From Tricholoma matsutake (taxonomy: Eukaryota; Basidiomycota; Agaricomycetes; Agaricales; Tricholomataceae): DNA of 64,000 bases. Below are positions 52,340 to 61,806 of this stretch, one piece after another. The stretch spans positions 15,136,337 to 15,200,336 of the forward strand of contig AP026538.1 of assembly GCA_026075535.2 (NCBI GenBank). The letters run 5' to 3'. Numbering within the stretch: the first letter of the stretch is position 1; every line of letters begins with the position of its first letter. The position numbers were made by a program, and so were the translations under genes. The notes beneath the pieces were generated by a model. The model was not told the DNA's origin, did no database searches, and was given only the letters and a program-made list of their open reading frames with translations.

Positions 52340-53458
52340 ATGGACGCATCAGAACGCTTCGATGCGCTTGAAAGCGACGTTTCCAGAATGCGCGCGCAAA
52401 TCGACTTGCTTAAATCTACGATTGAAAACTTCGTTAGGACCCTCCAGGCTAACCCTACAACTAATAGTTCCCCCTTCACGACTCCAAGCGCACCCAACAA
52501 CGATGTTTTGCCAAACGCGTCCACTAAGGAACGTGCCCAGATCAAACCATCCCCCCCCGCCAAATTTAATGGTGCACGTGCGCAGGGACGTGCATTCCTT
52601 AATTCCTGTGAGTTATACATTAGTCTCCAGTCGCATCAATTCGTCGATGAGGCTGCAAAAATTTATTGGGCCTTCACATACATGAAATCTGAACGCGCCT
52701 ATCTCTATGTGGACCGTATCCTACGTCAAACTAAAGAACTCGGTTCTCTACCTTTCTCCACTTGGGGTGACTTTCGAGCTGAGTTCGTACGCCACTTCTG
52801 CCCCCTCAATGAACGCCACCGAGCAGTGACACGACTTGAGTCATCCACTTACCACCAGGGACGTCGATCCGTGGACGACTATATCGATGAGTTCAAGGAT
52901 TTGGTGGACATGGCAGGGTATGGGAGTGGGTTACCAGTGGTGGTGAAGTTCCGACGGGGGCTCAACCGAGAAATTCAGGACCAGATTGCACAGATGTTGG
53001 AAGGGCGCCCAGCGGACGATGATATCCTTGCTTGGTATGAAGCTGCTTCACTCTGTGACGAGAACCGACTCACAAATGCGGCGTTTAATGCTGCATTCCG
53101 TGCTCCAACTACCACTCATACACCCTACACCTTCAATCGAAGCCTCCCCCGCCCTAACCCCATTCCTGCTCGTCAAACTCCCACACCAGCCGTCAATATC
53201 CCAGTACCAATGGATGTTGATGCAGCCCGCAGCCGTGCATGTAAGTTGGATCTCTGCTACCGTTGTGGGGAACCTGGACACAGGGCTGGAGCGTGTCCCC
53301 ATCGTCAGGATATCCGCATGCTCACCCCCGAGGGACGAGACGAACTCCTGCAAGATCTGTTGGCACTTGTAGATGTTGAGGAAGCGAAGGATCAAGTTGC
53401 AGAGGAGGTTAAGCTGGAAGTTGTAGAGGAGCAGGATTTTCCTATTCGCAGCGAGTGA
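52340..53458 (+). CDS. Gypsy-3 gag
   Basis: An intact 372-residue frame from ATG 52340. An N-terminal coiled-coil-like helix (DALESDVSRMRAQIDLLKST) precedes the capsid region (AKIYWAFTYMKSERAYLY; WGDFRAEFVRHFCPLNERHR; RSVDDYIDEFKDLVDMAGY) and the zinc knuckle CYRCGEPGHRAGAC. It ends at TGA 53456-53458. The pol frame overlaps in the -1 phase, open from 53413. Gag forms the particle and packages RNA. Confidence 0.93.
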   Translation: MDASERFDALESDVSRMRAQIDLLKSTIENFVRTLQANPTTNSSPFTTPSAPNNDVLPNASTKERAQIKPSPPAKFNGARAQGRAFLNSCELYISLQSHQFVDEAAKIYWAFTYMKSERAYLYVDRILRQTKELGSLPFSTWGDFRAEFVRHFCPLNERHRAVTRLESSTYHQGRRSVDDYIDEFKDLVDMAGYGSGLPVVVKFRRGLNREIQDQIAQMLEGRPADDDILAWYEAASLCDENRLTNAAFNAAFRAPTTTHTPYTFNRSLPRPNPIPARQTPTPAVNIPVPMDVDAARSRACKLDLCYRCGEPGHRAGACPHRQDIRMLTPEGRDELLQDLLALVDVEEAKDQVAEEVKLEVVEEQDFPIRSE

Positions 53459-56400
53459 ATCGTACGCCCTCACTGCCTGTCCATAACCGCTTTGAAGTCT
53501 TGTCAGTTGAATCCCTGGAGAATGAATCCATTTCTGTGACTGCTCCCCTCTCTGACCCTTCGAAGTTGGCTAAAGATGTACCTGCTCTCCCCATCTCTCC
53601 TTCTACTCCACGTCCCAAAATTAAATCATGGGAGCGTAAACTACCACGCAAGTATATTGTGGCATCCACTCCCTCTGCACATTCCTTAAACCTAGCCATC
53701 GAACTGCAGACGACCGACACTGGACAGATACTCGGTGTTTCTGCGCTCCTGGACTCTGGTGCGACTGGTCTCTTCATCGATTCCCATCTGGTACAACAAC
53801 ATTGTCTAAATACTCGCTCACTCTCACGTCCGATACCTGTATATAACATGGATGGATCCCCAAATGAAGCTGGTGCCATCCGAGAGGTTGCAGACCTGGT
53901 TCTCCGTTACAAAGATCATAGTGAGCATGCCCTTTTTGCTGTCACTCAATTAGGAAAGCAAAAGGCGATTTTGGGATATCCATGGCTTCGAGACCATAAC
54001 CCAGAGGTCGACTGGCGCACCGGGGAGGTTACCATGAGCCGATGTCCATCCCGCTGTCGGACGTGTTTCACAGAAGCCAGGCAAGAACGTCGTGGACAGA
54101 AGGCGGCAATACGACGAACTCAGAAGTGTCATGCTGGACCCCTGCCTATACCTGAAGTGGAATTGGAAGGGGTTCCTGATCTAATGCCGGACTCGGATGA
54201 TGATGATGAGGACCCAGAGGAAGTGGAGGAGGGTGATCGGATCTTCTACACTGCGATTCGCTCATCGCATGAGGTGTGTGCCACATCGAACATATCCCAA
54301 CGCCTCGCCGAGGCCTTCCACAAAAACAACGCTGCTAAATCCTCTACTAACTCCTTACTCCCTCATCTCCATGAGTTTGAAGATGTGTTCTCCAAGGAGT
54401 CATTCGACTCTCTTCCTGCGCGTAAGCCATGGGATCACGCGATCGAACTCACCCCCGGCGCAACACCTTCATCCTGCAAGGTCTATCCTCTCTCTCCGGA
54501 GGAACAACGGCAACTTGACCAGTTCATCGACGAGCACCTGGCCTCTGGACGTATTCGACCATCGAAGTCACCCATGGCCTCTCCCTTTTTCTTTGTCAAG
54601 AAGAAGGATGGCTCACTTCGACCGGTTCAAGACTACAGAAGACTCAACAACATCACGGTCAAAAATCGCTACCCACTACCCCTCATCTCCGAACTCGTAA
54701 ACCAGCTCCATGGAGCCCGATACTTCACCAAGCTCGATGTCCGTTGGGGCTATAATAATGTGAGGATAAAGGAGGGAGATGAGTGGAAGGCAGCCTTTCG
54801 TACCAACCGTGGTCTTTTTGAACCGCTTGTCATGTTCTTTGGCCTTACTAATAGCCCTGCCACCTTTCAGACCATGATGAATGACATCTTCCATGACCTC
54901 ATCCTCGAAGGCGTTGTCTGCATCTATCTCGACGACATCCTCATCTTCACTCGCACGGTTGAAGAGCACCGTCGCATCACGCGCCTCGTCCTAGAATGGC
55001 TTCAATGGTACAAACTCTACCTTCGTCAGGACAAATGCGAGTTCGAAAGGACCAAGATCGAGTACCTCGGCCTGATTATCTCGGAGGGTCAAGTGGAGAT
55101 GGATCCTATCAAGGTAAATGGGGTCACAGCTTGGCCTATGCCCACGAACAAGAAGGAGGTGCAGTCCTTCCTGGGCTTCATCAATTTTTATCGGCGTTTT
55201 ATCAAGGATTTCTCACATCATGCATGACCGCTGTTCGACTTGACAGGAAAGGAGGCATGGAGGTGGGATAATGCACAACAGGAGGCGTTCGAAAAGCTTA
55301 AGGAGATGGTCACTTCCGCTCCGATCCTTACCTTTGCTGACGATTCGCGTCCTTTTCGTGTAGAAGCCGACAGTTCTGACTTTGCGACGGGCGCTGTGTT
55401 GTCTCAGCAGTCTCCGGAGGACCAGAAGTGGCATCCTGTTGCGTTCTACTCCAAAAGCCTTAGTGCTGTAGAGAGAAACTACAAGATCCATGACAAGGAG
55501 ATGTTGGCGATAATGCGTGCGCTTGAGGAGTGGCGACACTTCCTCGAGGGTGCCCAACACAAGGTGGAAATTTGGACGGATCACAAGAACCTCGAGTACT
55601 TCATGACGGCCAAGAAATTGAACCGTCGTCAAGCTCGTTGGTCCCTGTATCTATCTAGATTCGACTTCTCCTTGCACCACCGTCCGGGTCGCAGCATGGG
55701 GAAGACCGATGCCCTATCCCGATGTGCAGACCATGGGGATGGCAGCGGTGACAACCAAAACATTGTGCTGTTGCAGCCAGACCTGTTCACCATTCGGGCA
55801 CTGGAAGGCATTGTACCCCAGGGCGAGGAGCGGGACATTCTACGTGACATTCGTCGCGCAAACCGTAGCGGTTTACATGAGGATGTTGTCGCCCGAGCTG
55901 TTAAAGAACTGAGGAAGGGATCGACCCTTTCCTTACGTGCGGCAGAGTGGGCTGAAAAGGAGGACTTGTTGTATTTCAGGGATCGCATCTATGTTCCCAA
56001 TGACCCAGACCTTCGCTGGCGCATCATATCCCAACACCATGACTCACAGATTGCTGGCCACCCCGGACGCTGGAAGACCTTGGAGCTCACCTCACGGAAC
56101 TATTGGTGGCCACAAATGTCACGGCTCATTGGTCAGTATTGTCGCACTTGTGACCTTTGCTTATGCACCAAGGTCCCTCGTCGCAAGCCTATTGGTGAGC
56201 TACACCCTCTTCCTGTTCCAGAGAGTCGTTGGGATGTCGTCAGCGTCGACTTTGTGGTGGAATTGCCAGAGTCAAACGGGTTTGATGCGGTGATGTGCAC
56301 AGTTGACTCAGTGGGAAAACGTGCTCACTTCATTCCCACTCACACCACTGTCAGTGCCCTAGGTGCCGCTCGACTCTACCTCCACCACGTGTGGAAGTTA

Positions 56401-57357
56401 CATGGACTTCCTGGTGCCTTCCTCTCGGATCGTGGCCCTCAGTTCATGGCAGAGTTCACTCGTGAGCTGTACCGACTCCTGGGGATCAAACTCCTCGCTT
56501 CAACTGCTTATCACCCACAAACTGATGGCCAGACGGAGCGAGTCAACCAGGAACTGGAGCAGTACATCCGCCTCTTTGTCAATGAACGCCAGGACGATTG
56601 GGATGATCTCCTTCCTTTGGCCGAGTTCGGATACAACAACCATGTCCATGCTTCCACTCAACAGACCCCTTTCCTCTTAGACACTGGACGACATCCACGC
56701 ATGGGATTTGAACCTCGCCAAACTCCCTCACACATCGAGACAGTGAATGAGTTCACAGAACGCATGAGGGATAGCTTGGAGGAGGCAAGGGCAGCCTTAG
56801 CAAAGGCGAAGGACGACATGGCGCAATTTTACAACCAGCGCCACTCCCCAACCCCTCAGTACAAGGTTGGTGATCGAGTTTATCTTGACTCCAGTGACAT
56901 CTCCACTACACGTCCATCCAAGAAACTCGCTCATCGCTTCTTGGGACCTTTGCCCATTGTCAAGTGCGTTGGAACACATGCCTATCGTCTACACCTCCCA
57001 GCCTCCATGTCCAGACTCCATCCCGTCTTCCATGTCGTCAAATTGCTTCCAGCTCCCCCAGATCCGTTCCCGGGACGCCATTCACACCCACCACCACCAC
57101 CTACAGTGATCGAGGGAGAACCCCAATATGAAGTCGAGTCAATCTTGGACAGCTGTTTGCGTCGAGGAAAACTCCAGTATTTGGTACATTGGAAGGGTTA
57201 TGGGTATGAGGAGAACTCATGGGTCGAAGAGTCTGACGTAAATGCCCCTCGGTTAATCAAGGAATTCCACCGACGGCACACTGCTGCACCGCGTCGCATT
57301 CAAGTCACGGACTTTGGTCGTATACAATTTCGAATGCATCGGGGCGATGCATCTTAG
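53413..57357 (+). CDS. Gypsy-3 pol (protease, RT, RNase H, integrase, chromodomain), one stop
   Basis: No ATG opens it; the frame is -1 to gag, so frameshifting or reinitiation is expected. Protease LLDSGATGLFID (near 53750). [49 protein letters not shown] (catalytic DD, about 54930). RNase H: FRVEADSSDFATGAVLS, HDKEMLAIMRALEEW. Integrase: HHDSQIAGHPGRWK with CDLCLCTK; VVSVDFVVELPES; FLSDRGPQF; DGQTERVNQELEQY. GPY: FLGPLPIVKCVGTHAYRL. Chromodomain: YEVESILDSCLRRGKLQYLV, HWKGYGYEENSWVEES. The only lesion is TGA at 55225-55227, after SHHA, where CGA is likely ancestral. Confidence 0.93.
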
Positions 57358-57368
57358 AGAGGGGGTGA

Positions 57369-57792
57369 TGTAAGGGGACTAAGGGGGTGCCCTGTGTGTT
57401 TTTCCTATTTTTTATGTTCATCCCATATTTTTCCCCACCTCATTTCCTTCTATTCTTCATTTTCTATGATTTTTCCGGATTTTATTACTAATTTTCCCTT
57501 GCTATCATGTTTGTATATGTTGACACTTTTATATTTAGAGGCGGAGTACCCCTTCCGACACATACCCCTTGGTATGATGTCATTCGGTGGCCTTGATCCG
57601 CCTATCTCCGCCTTTTCTATTTTTAGGTTATATTTGATTTTGTCGTCTTCACATATACTGGGCATCAGCAAGGGGATCCTTAGAGTTTTCTCTTCGGATT
57701 TCCCTTTGCTAGGTGCGCACCCAATGCCTGTATTATGTAGTATAATTTTAACTTCGGATTTCCCTTTGCTAGAGGCTTAGGTTGCCCTTATA
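57369..57792 (+). repeat. Gypsy-3 3' LTR (424 bp)
   Basis: TGTAAGGGG...TTGCCCTTATA, preceded by AGAGAGGGGGTGA (polypurine tract). Contains both copies of the 20-bp repeat absent from the 5' LTR. Matches the solo LTR at 10046-10471 closely. Confidence 0.95.
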
Positions 57793-57797
57793 CCAGG

Positions 57798-60252
57798 ACA
57801 AGCTTGAGGCCCTTAGTTCCGGAGAGATAGCGGAATACGCGAGTTACAGCGATGAGGTGTGTCATTCTAGGTGCGTCAAGATATTGGGATAGAGAAGACA
57901 CAGCAAATGCAATGTCTGGGCGCGTCATAATGGTGGCGTACATTAGGGAACCGATCATTTCTCTATATTTGGTCTTTTCAGTAGGCATGAGAAGCGTCAG
58001 TGATATGGCAGGAGAGTCAAAACTGAGATCAATTCTGGGCTCCATAGGAGTGATGGTAGTTCGGGCATTCTGAAGACCGAATCATGAGACAATTTGTTCT
58101 ACATATGCCTGTTGACTCAATGAAATGGTTTTGTCTTCGAGGTTGCATGTGATGCTAACACCAAGGAGCCAATTGATGGGTCCCAGGTCCAAGATCTCGA
58201 AACGTGTGGTAAGCTGCTTTTGGATCAGATTATTGGCGCTCTCGGTGGAATCCACAATGACAGTAAAATTGTCAGTAGCAGCGGCAATGATAATGAATTT
58301 GTCACCATGATATAAATAGAACACGGCTTTGTCTGCAGCAGATACTGAGTACCTGAGATCAAGGAAGAAACTTTTTACCTTGGCATACCAGTCGTGAGCT
58401 CCCTGCTTTGATCCATATACTGCAACGAGCCATTTTACAGACCACATTTGGCTTGCCTTTGAGCTCTGGAGGTGATTGGTGGAAGTTTTTGTACTTTGGA
58501 GGAAGTTCCGAGTAAAGTTCTACACCGTCTTGCAAACGAGAATTAAGGTATGCATTTTTGACATCACATTGATGGACGGCGGTGTTTTTCTGGGCTGCAA
58601 ATGAGAGGAGTATCTGAAGAGTGGATGCCCAAACTGTGGGAGTGAAAGTTTCAATGTAATTGACCCTGAATTGTTACCTGAAGCCCTTGACGATGAGTTG
58701 AGCCTTGTAATACCAGCTGCATCACCCTTACAGCAGAATACATAATGGGACAGAATGACATTTGCATCAGGCAGCGGAACGACGGGTATCCATGCATTGA
58801 CTTTCTCCATTTGGGAAAGTTCCGCATCAACCACATCAGACCACTCTGAGCACTCATTGCTATTTAATGCCTCAGTCAGCGTTGGTTCATCTTCACTCAC
58901 TACCATTGCCATCTCCATTACCTTGCTAAACCAGTCCTCTTCACAGATATCAAGTTCCACTCCCCCTGGTTCAAGGTTTCTGTCATCACCACGAACGAGG
59001 GCAGCGTCTATTGCATCTGAGAAGTTCGCAGTGCTATGTGAGCTGGGAACTCAGTTGTGCTTTCCACGGCCATATTGGGCTTCATTGACCAGGGGAAGAC
59101 CTGTAAGGGAGTTTCATTGAGGTTTTCTTTGGTGTGGAGATGGTATAGATGTGTTGGGTGGAGTTTGTGAGTTGTTACTAATGTTTTGCATTGCTGGCAA
59201 AGTTTTGGCTGCATTATCAGAATTATTGACATTCGCAGGTGCTGGATCATTATCGATGGGTTTGGGGGGTGTGCCAGGTTTGTCGGGAGCATCAGGGGAT
59301 TCGTCAGAGGATTTTTGAGACTGGGAAGTGTCAGAATTGTTGAGTACATCTTCCACCCCCTCAATCGACGCTTCATCAGGCTGGAGCGCCTGATCCTTGT
59401 CAAAATACATATCCGGTTCGATGCTGACCTTACATTTATTTGGCCAATAGATTCAGAAACCCTTGGATTTGTCATCATAACCCATGAAATGGGCTTGCTC
59501 AGCCTCGGCTCAAGCTTTCCTGCATCAAGTCGTCCTGCATCAAGTCGCTTTATCCAAACTGTTGTGCCCCATTCACATAGCTGCAACAAATCTGACTTCT
59601 CCCCCATTCCAATTTCGTGAGGAGTTTTCGATGTGGCTAGTCCCTGTGTCGGTACGTGGTTTCGCAACCAGACATTGTGACGGACTGCTTTGCACCATAA
59701 GTATCTGGGTAGGCCAGCTGCAATCATCATCGCGTGAGCACTGTTCATATGAGTTCGGTTTGCTTGTTCGACTATGCCATTAGAAGCTGGGGAATCATGG
59801 ACAGTGAGATGTTGAACAGTACCAGCATTCTGAAGGTGCTCGTTGAACTCCTTGCTGGTTAGTTCACCTGTGCAATCACATCCGAATATTTTGATGCATG
59901 CGCCACGCTGGACCAATGCCCATGCTTCGTACTTTTTGTAGACACTGTACACTTCAGATTTCGCCCTTAGGAAGGGAACTTTCTCCTCCCGTCTAGACAG
60001 GTCCTTGAATAGGAAATAATGTCTGTTTCCTCTGAGCAATGTGACTTTGGCTGGCCCCCACAAATCTGCAATGACCTTTTCCCCGTACTTGGTGTAGACT
60101 GTCTCGCTTTTCTTGGGAAACTGTTTTCGATCTGCTTTGGCTTTTATGCAGGTCTCGCAGAATTCAGGTTTCAAGTCTAAGTCAACTTCAATACCTGTGA
60201 CCATCCCCTCTTTCACCATTTTAAGCAAGGTGTCATGGTTGATATGGCCCAT
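57798..60252 (-). pseudogene. Copia-2 pol: integrase and RT
   Basis: From 60252 down: MGHINHDTLLKMVKEG, CETCIKAKADRKQFPKKSE, VIADLWGPAKV, CDCTGELTSKEFNEHL, NGIVEQANRTHMNSAHAM (integrase core). A linker with frame changes (59008-59410) follows, then RT (EWSDVVDAELSQMEKVNAWI; VAVYGSKQGAHDWYAKVKSF; AAATDNFTVIV near the active site; FEILDLGPINWLLGVSI) and PTEKTKYREMIGSLMYATIM, RPDIAFAVSSLSQYL. It continues at 51804 beyond gypsy-3. Gag is missing; E3 lies upstream at 60264. Confidence 0.9.
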
Positions 60253-60263
60253 TTTATGATGAA

Positions 60264-60480
60264 TAGTGTTTGAAAGTCCAGTCTATTGGACCGAAAAAAG
60301 ACCGTGGACCGAACTGAACCGGACTGATGGCAACCGGACCATCGGTTGTGGTTGCCCTGACATTTTCATAAGTCTGGTTCACGGTTCATCAATGGTAGAA
60401 TATCTCAATGGACTGCCCAAAGACCAACTGCAACCGGTTGTGGACCAGACTTCAGGGGCATCAAGCTTGCAAGGTCTGAA
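60264..60480. mobile_element. E-family TIR element remnant (E3)
   Basis: Starts TAGTGTTTGAAAGTCC, one E-family end, followed by dense GGACCG/CAACCGG motifs. No matching right end or TSD (left 8-mer ATGATGAA) is found downstream, so the right part is lost. It truncates copia-2 upstream of the integrase. Confidence 0.7.
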
Positions 60481-60770
60481 TATATGATACACACTATGTA
60501 TATTAGGTTGCGGTCAGTTTTTGATGGGCTGATCCATTAATTACAATTCACAATGTAGGCCTTTGCATGCACACAGTGACCCAACCCACCTCTTACACAT
60601 TTGCAATGTGGAATTCTAAGCTTGTCATCTGGTGTTATCTCTCTGTTTAACCCACCCTGATGTCACTTCACCGGCAACATTCACTGAGATAGGCTCATCT
60701 AGTCATGCCTGTACAAGATCAGCCTTTTCAAATACCATTTTGACAGAGATAAGCATAGATCTCGGTAAAT
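60481..60770. other. No gene seen
   Basis: Sequence between the E3 remnant and the tandem repeat; no motif recognised. Confidence 0.4.
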
Positions 60771-61490
60771 TCTCAGTCATTTTTCATGATCCTATACTCG
60801 TTCTGACACTAGACTAATGTCGCTTAAAGGTCCCGAACAGACGAGAGGCTAGCGTTTAGCCGTTCTTTTGCGATGTCCATATCTTGTTGTGATTGGGGAA
60901 TGGGATGGGGACCATCTATCTAGGTGGTTCTCAATCGTTTTGCATGATCCTATACTTGGTCTGACACTGTTACAATGGCATTTAAAGGTCCCGAAGAGAC
61001 AAGTGGCTAGCGCTCACCCGCTCTTCCGCTATGTTCATATCTTGTTGTAATGTGGGAATGGGATGGGGACCATCTATCTAGGTGAGTTCTCAATCGTTTT
61101 ACATGATCCTATACTTGATCTGACACTATTACTATGGCGTTTGAAGGTCCTGAAGAGACGAGAGGCTAGCGTTCAGACGTTCTTTTGCAATGTACATATC
61201 TTGTTGTAATGTGGGAATGGGATGGGGACCATCTATCTAGGTGGTTCTCAATCATTTTACATGATCCTATACTTGATCTGACACTATTACGATGGCGTTT
61301 GAAGGTCCCGAAGAGACGAGAGGCTAGCGTTCAGCCATTCTTCTGCAATGTACATATCTTGTTGTAATGGGGGAATGGGATGGGGACCAGCTATCTAGGT
61401 GAGTTGTCAATTGTTTTACATGATCTTATACTTGGTCTGACACTATTCACATAGTGTTTGAATGTTCCAAAGAGAAGAGAGGCCCACAAC
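60771..61490. repeat. 158-bp tandem repeat
   Basis: About 4.5 units. The marker ATCTTGTTGT recurs at 60881, 61039, 61198 and 61356 (spacing 158-159). Units share GGGATGGGGACCATCTATCT, ATGATCCTATACTTG and GAAGAGACGAGAGGCTAGCG and differ by point changes only. Confidence 0.93.
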
Positions 61491-61513
61491 CTTTATTTCA
61501 CTACGTATATACT

Positions 61514-61794
61514 TGTTCACAGGCCCCTTGTAATGGGTGCGAGAAAACTGAGTGATAAGAACTAGAATGAGCTCGAAGAAGATCAAAACTGGTGTTGGTT
61601 CAACCAAGAGTAATACAAGTTGGGAAGGCCCAATCAGTATGAGACTGGTAACTGCCGAGACTTTCGAGAGAATACAAATGATGAGTAACTAGAAAGGCCG
61701 TGATTGTGTATTAGTAAAGTGACCGTGAATAAATAGAAAGGCCGTAAACTATGTAGAGAGACGAGTCCATGTGGGGGTGACCATAACCCTCACA
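61514..61794 (-). repeat. Gypsy-4 3' LTR (about 281 bp)
   Basis: Minus strand TGTGAGGGTTATGG...CCTGTGAACA, directly after AAAAAGGGGGATGA, the polypurine tract. The second LTR lies outside the window, so the outer end is inferred from the TG...CA rule. Confidence 0.7.
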
Positions 61795-61806
61795 TCATCC
61801 CCCTTT

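Larger units (their letters stand above)
51810..57792 (+). mobile_element. Gypsy-3: nearly intact Ty3/gypsy chromovirus-type element
   Basis: Bounded by LTRs (TGTAAGGGGAC...CCCTTATA) and the TSD CCAGG (51805-51809, 57793-57797), within copia-2 pol. Gag and pol frames are complete except for one TGA. Full length 5,983 bp; it would be about 6,043 bp with the 60 bp lost from the 5' LTR. Internal leader 52174-52339. CpG-rich compared with every older copy, which suggests recent insertion. Confidence 0.95.
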
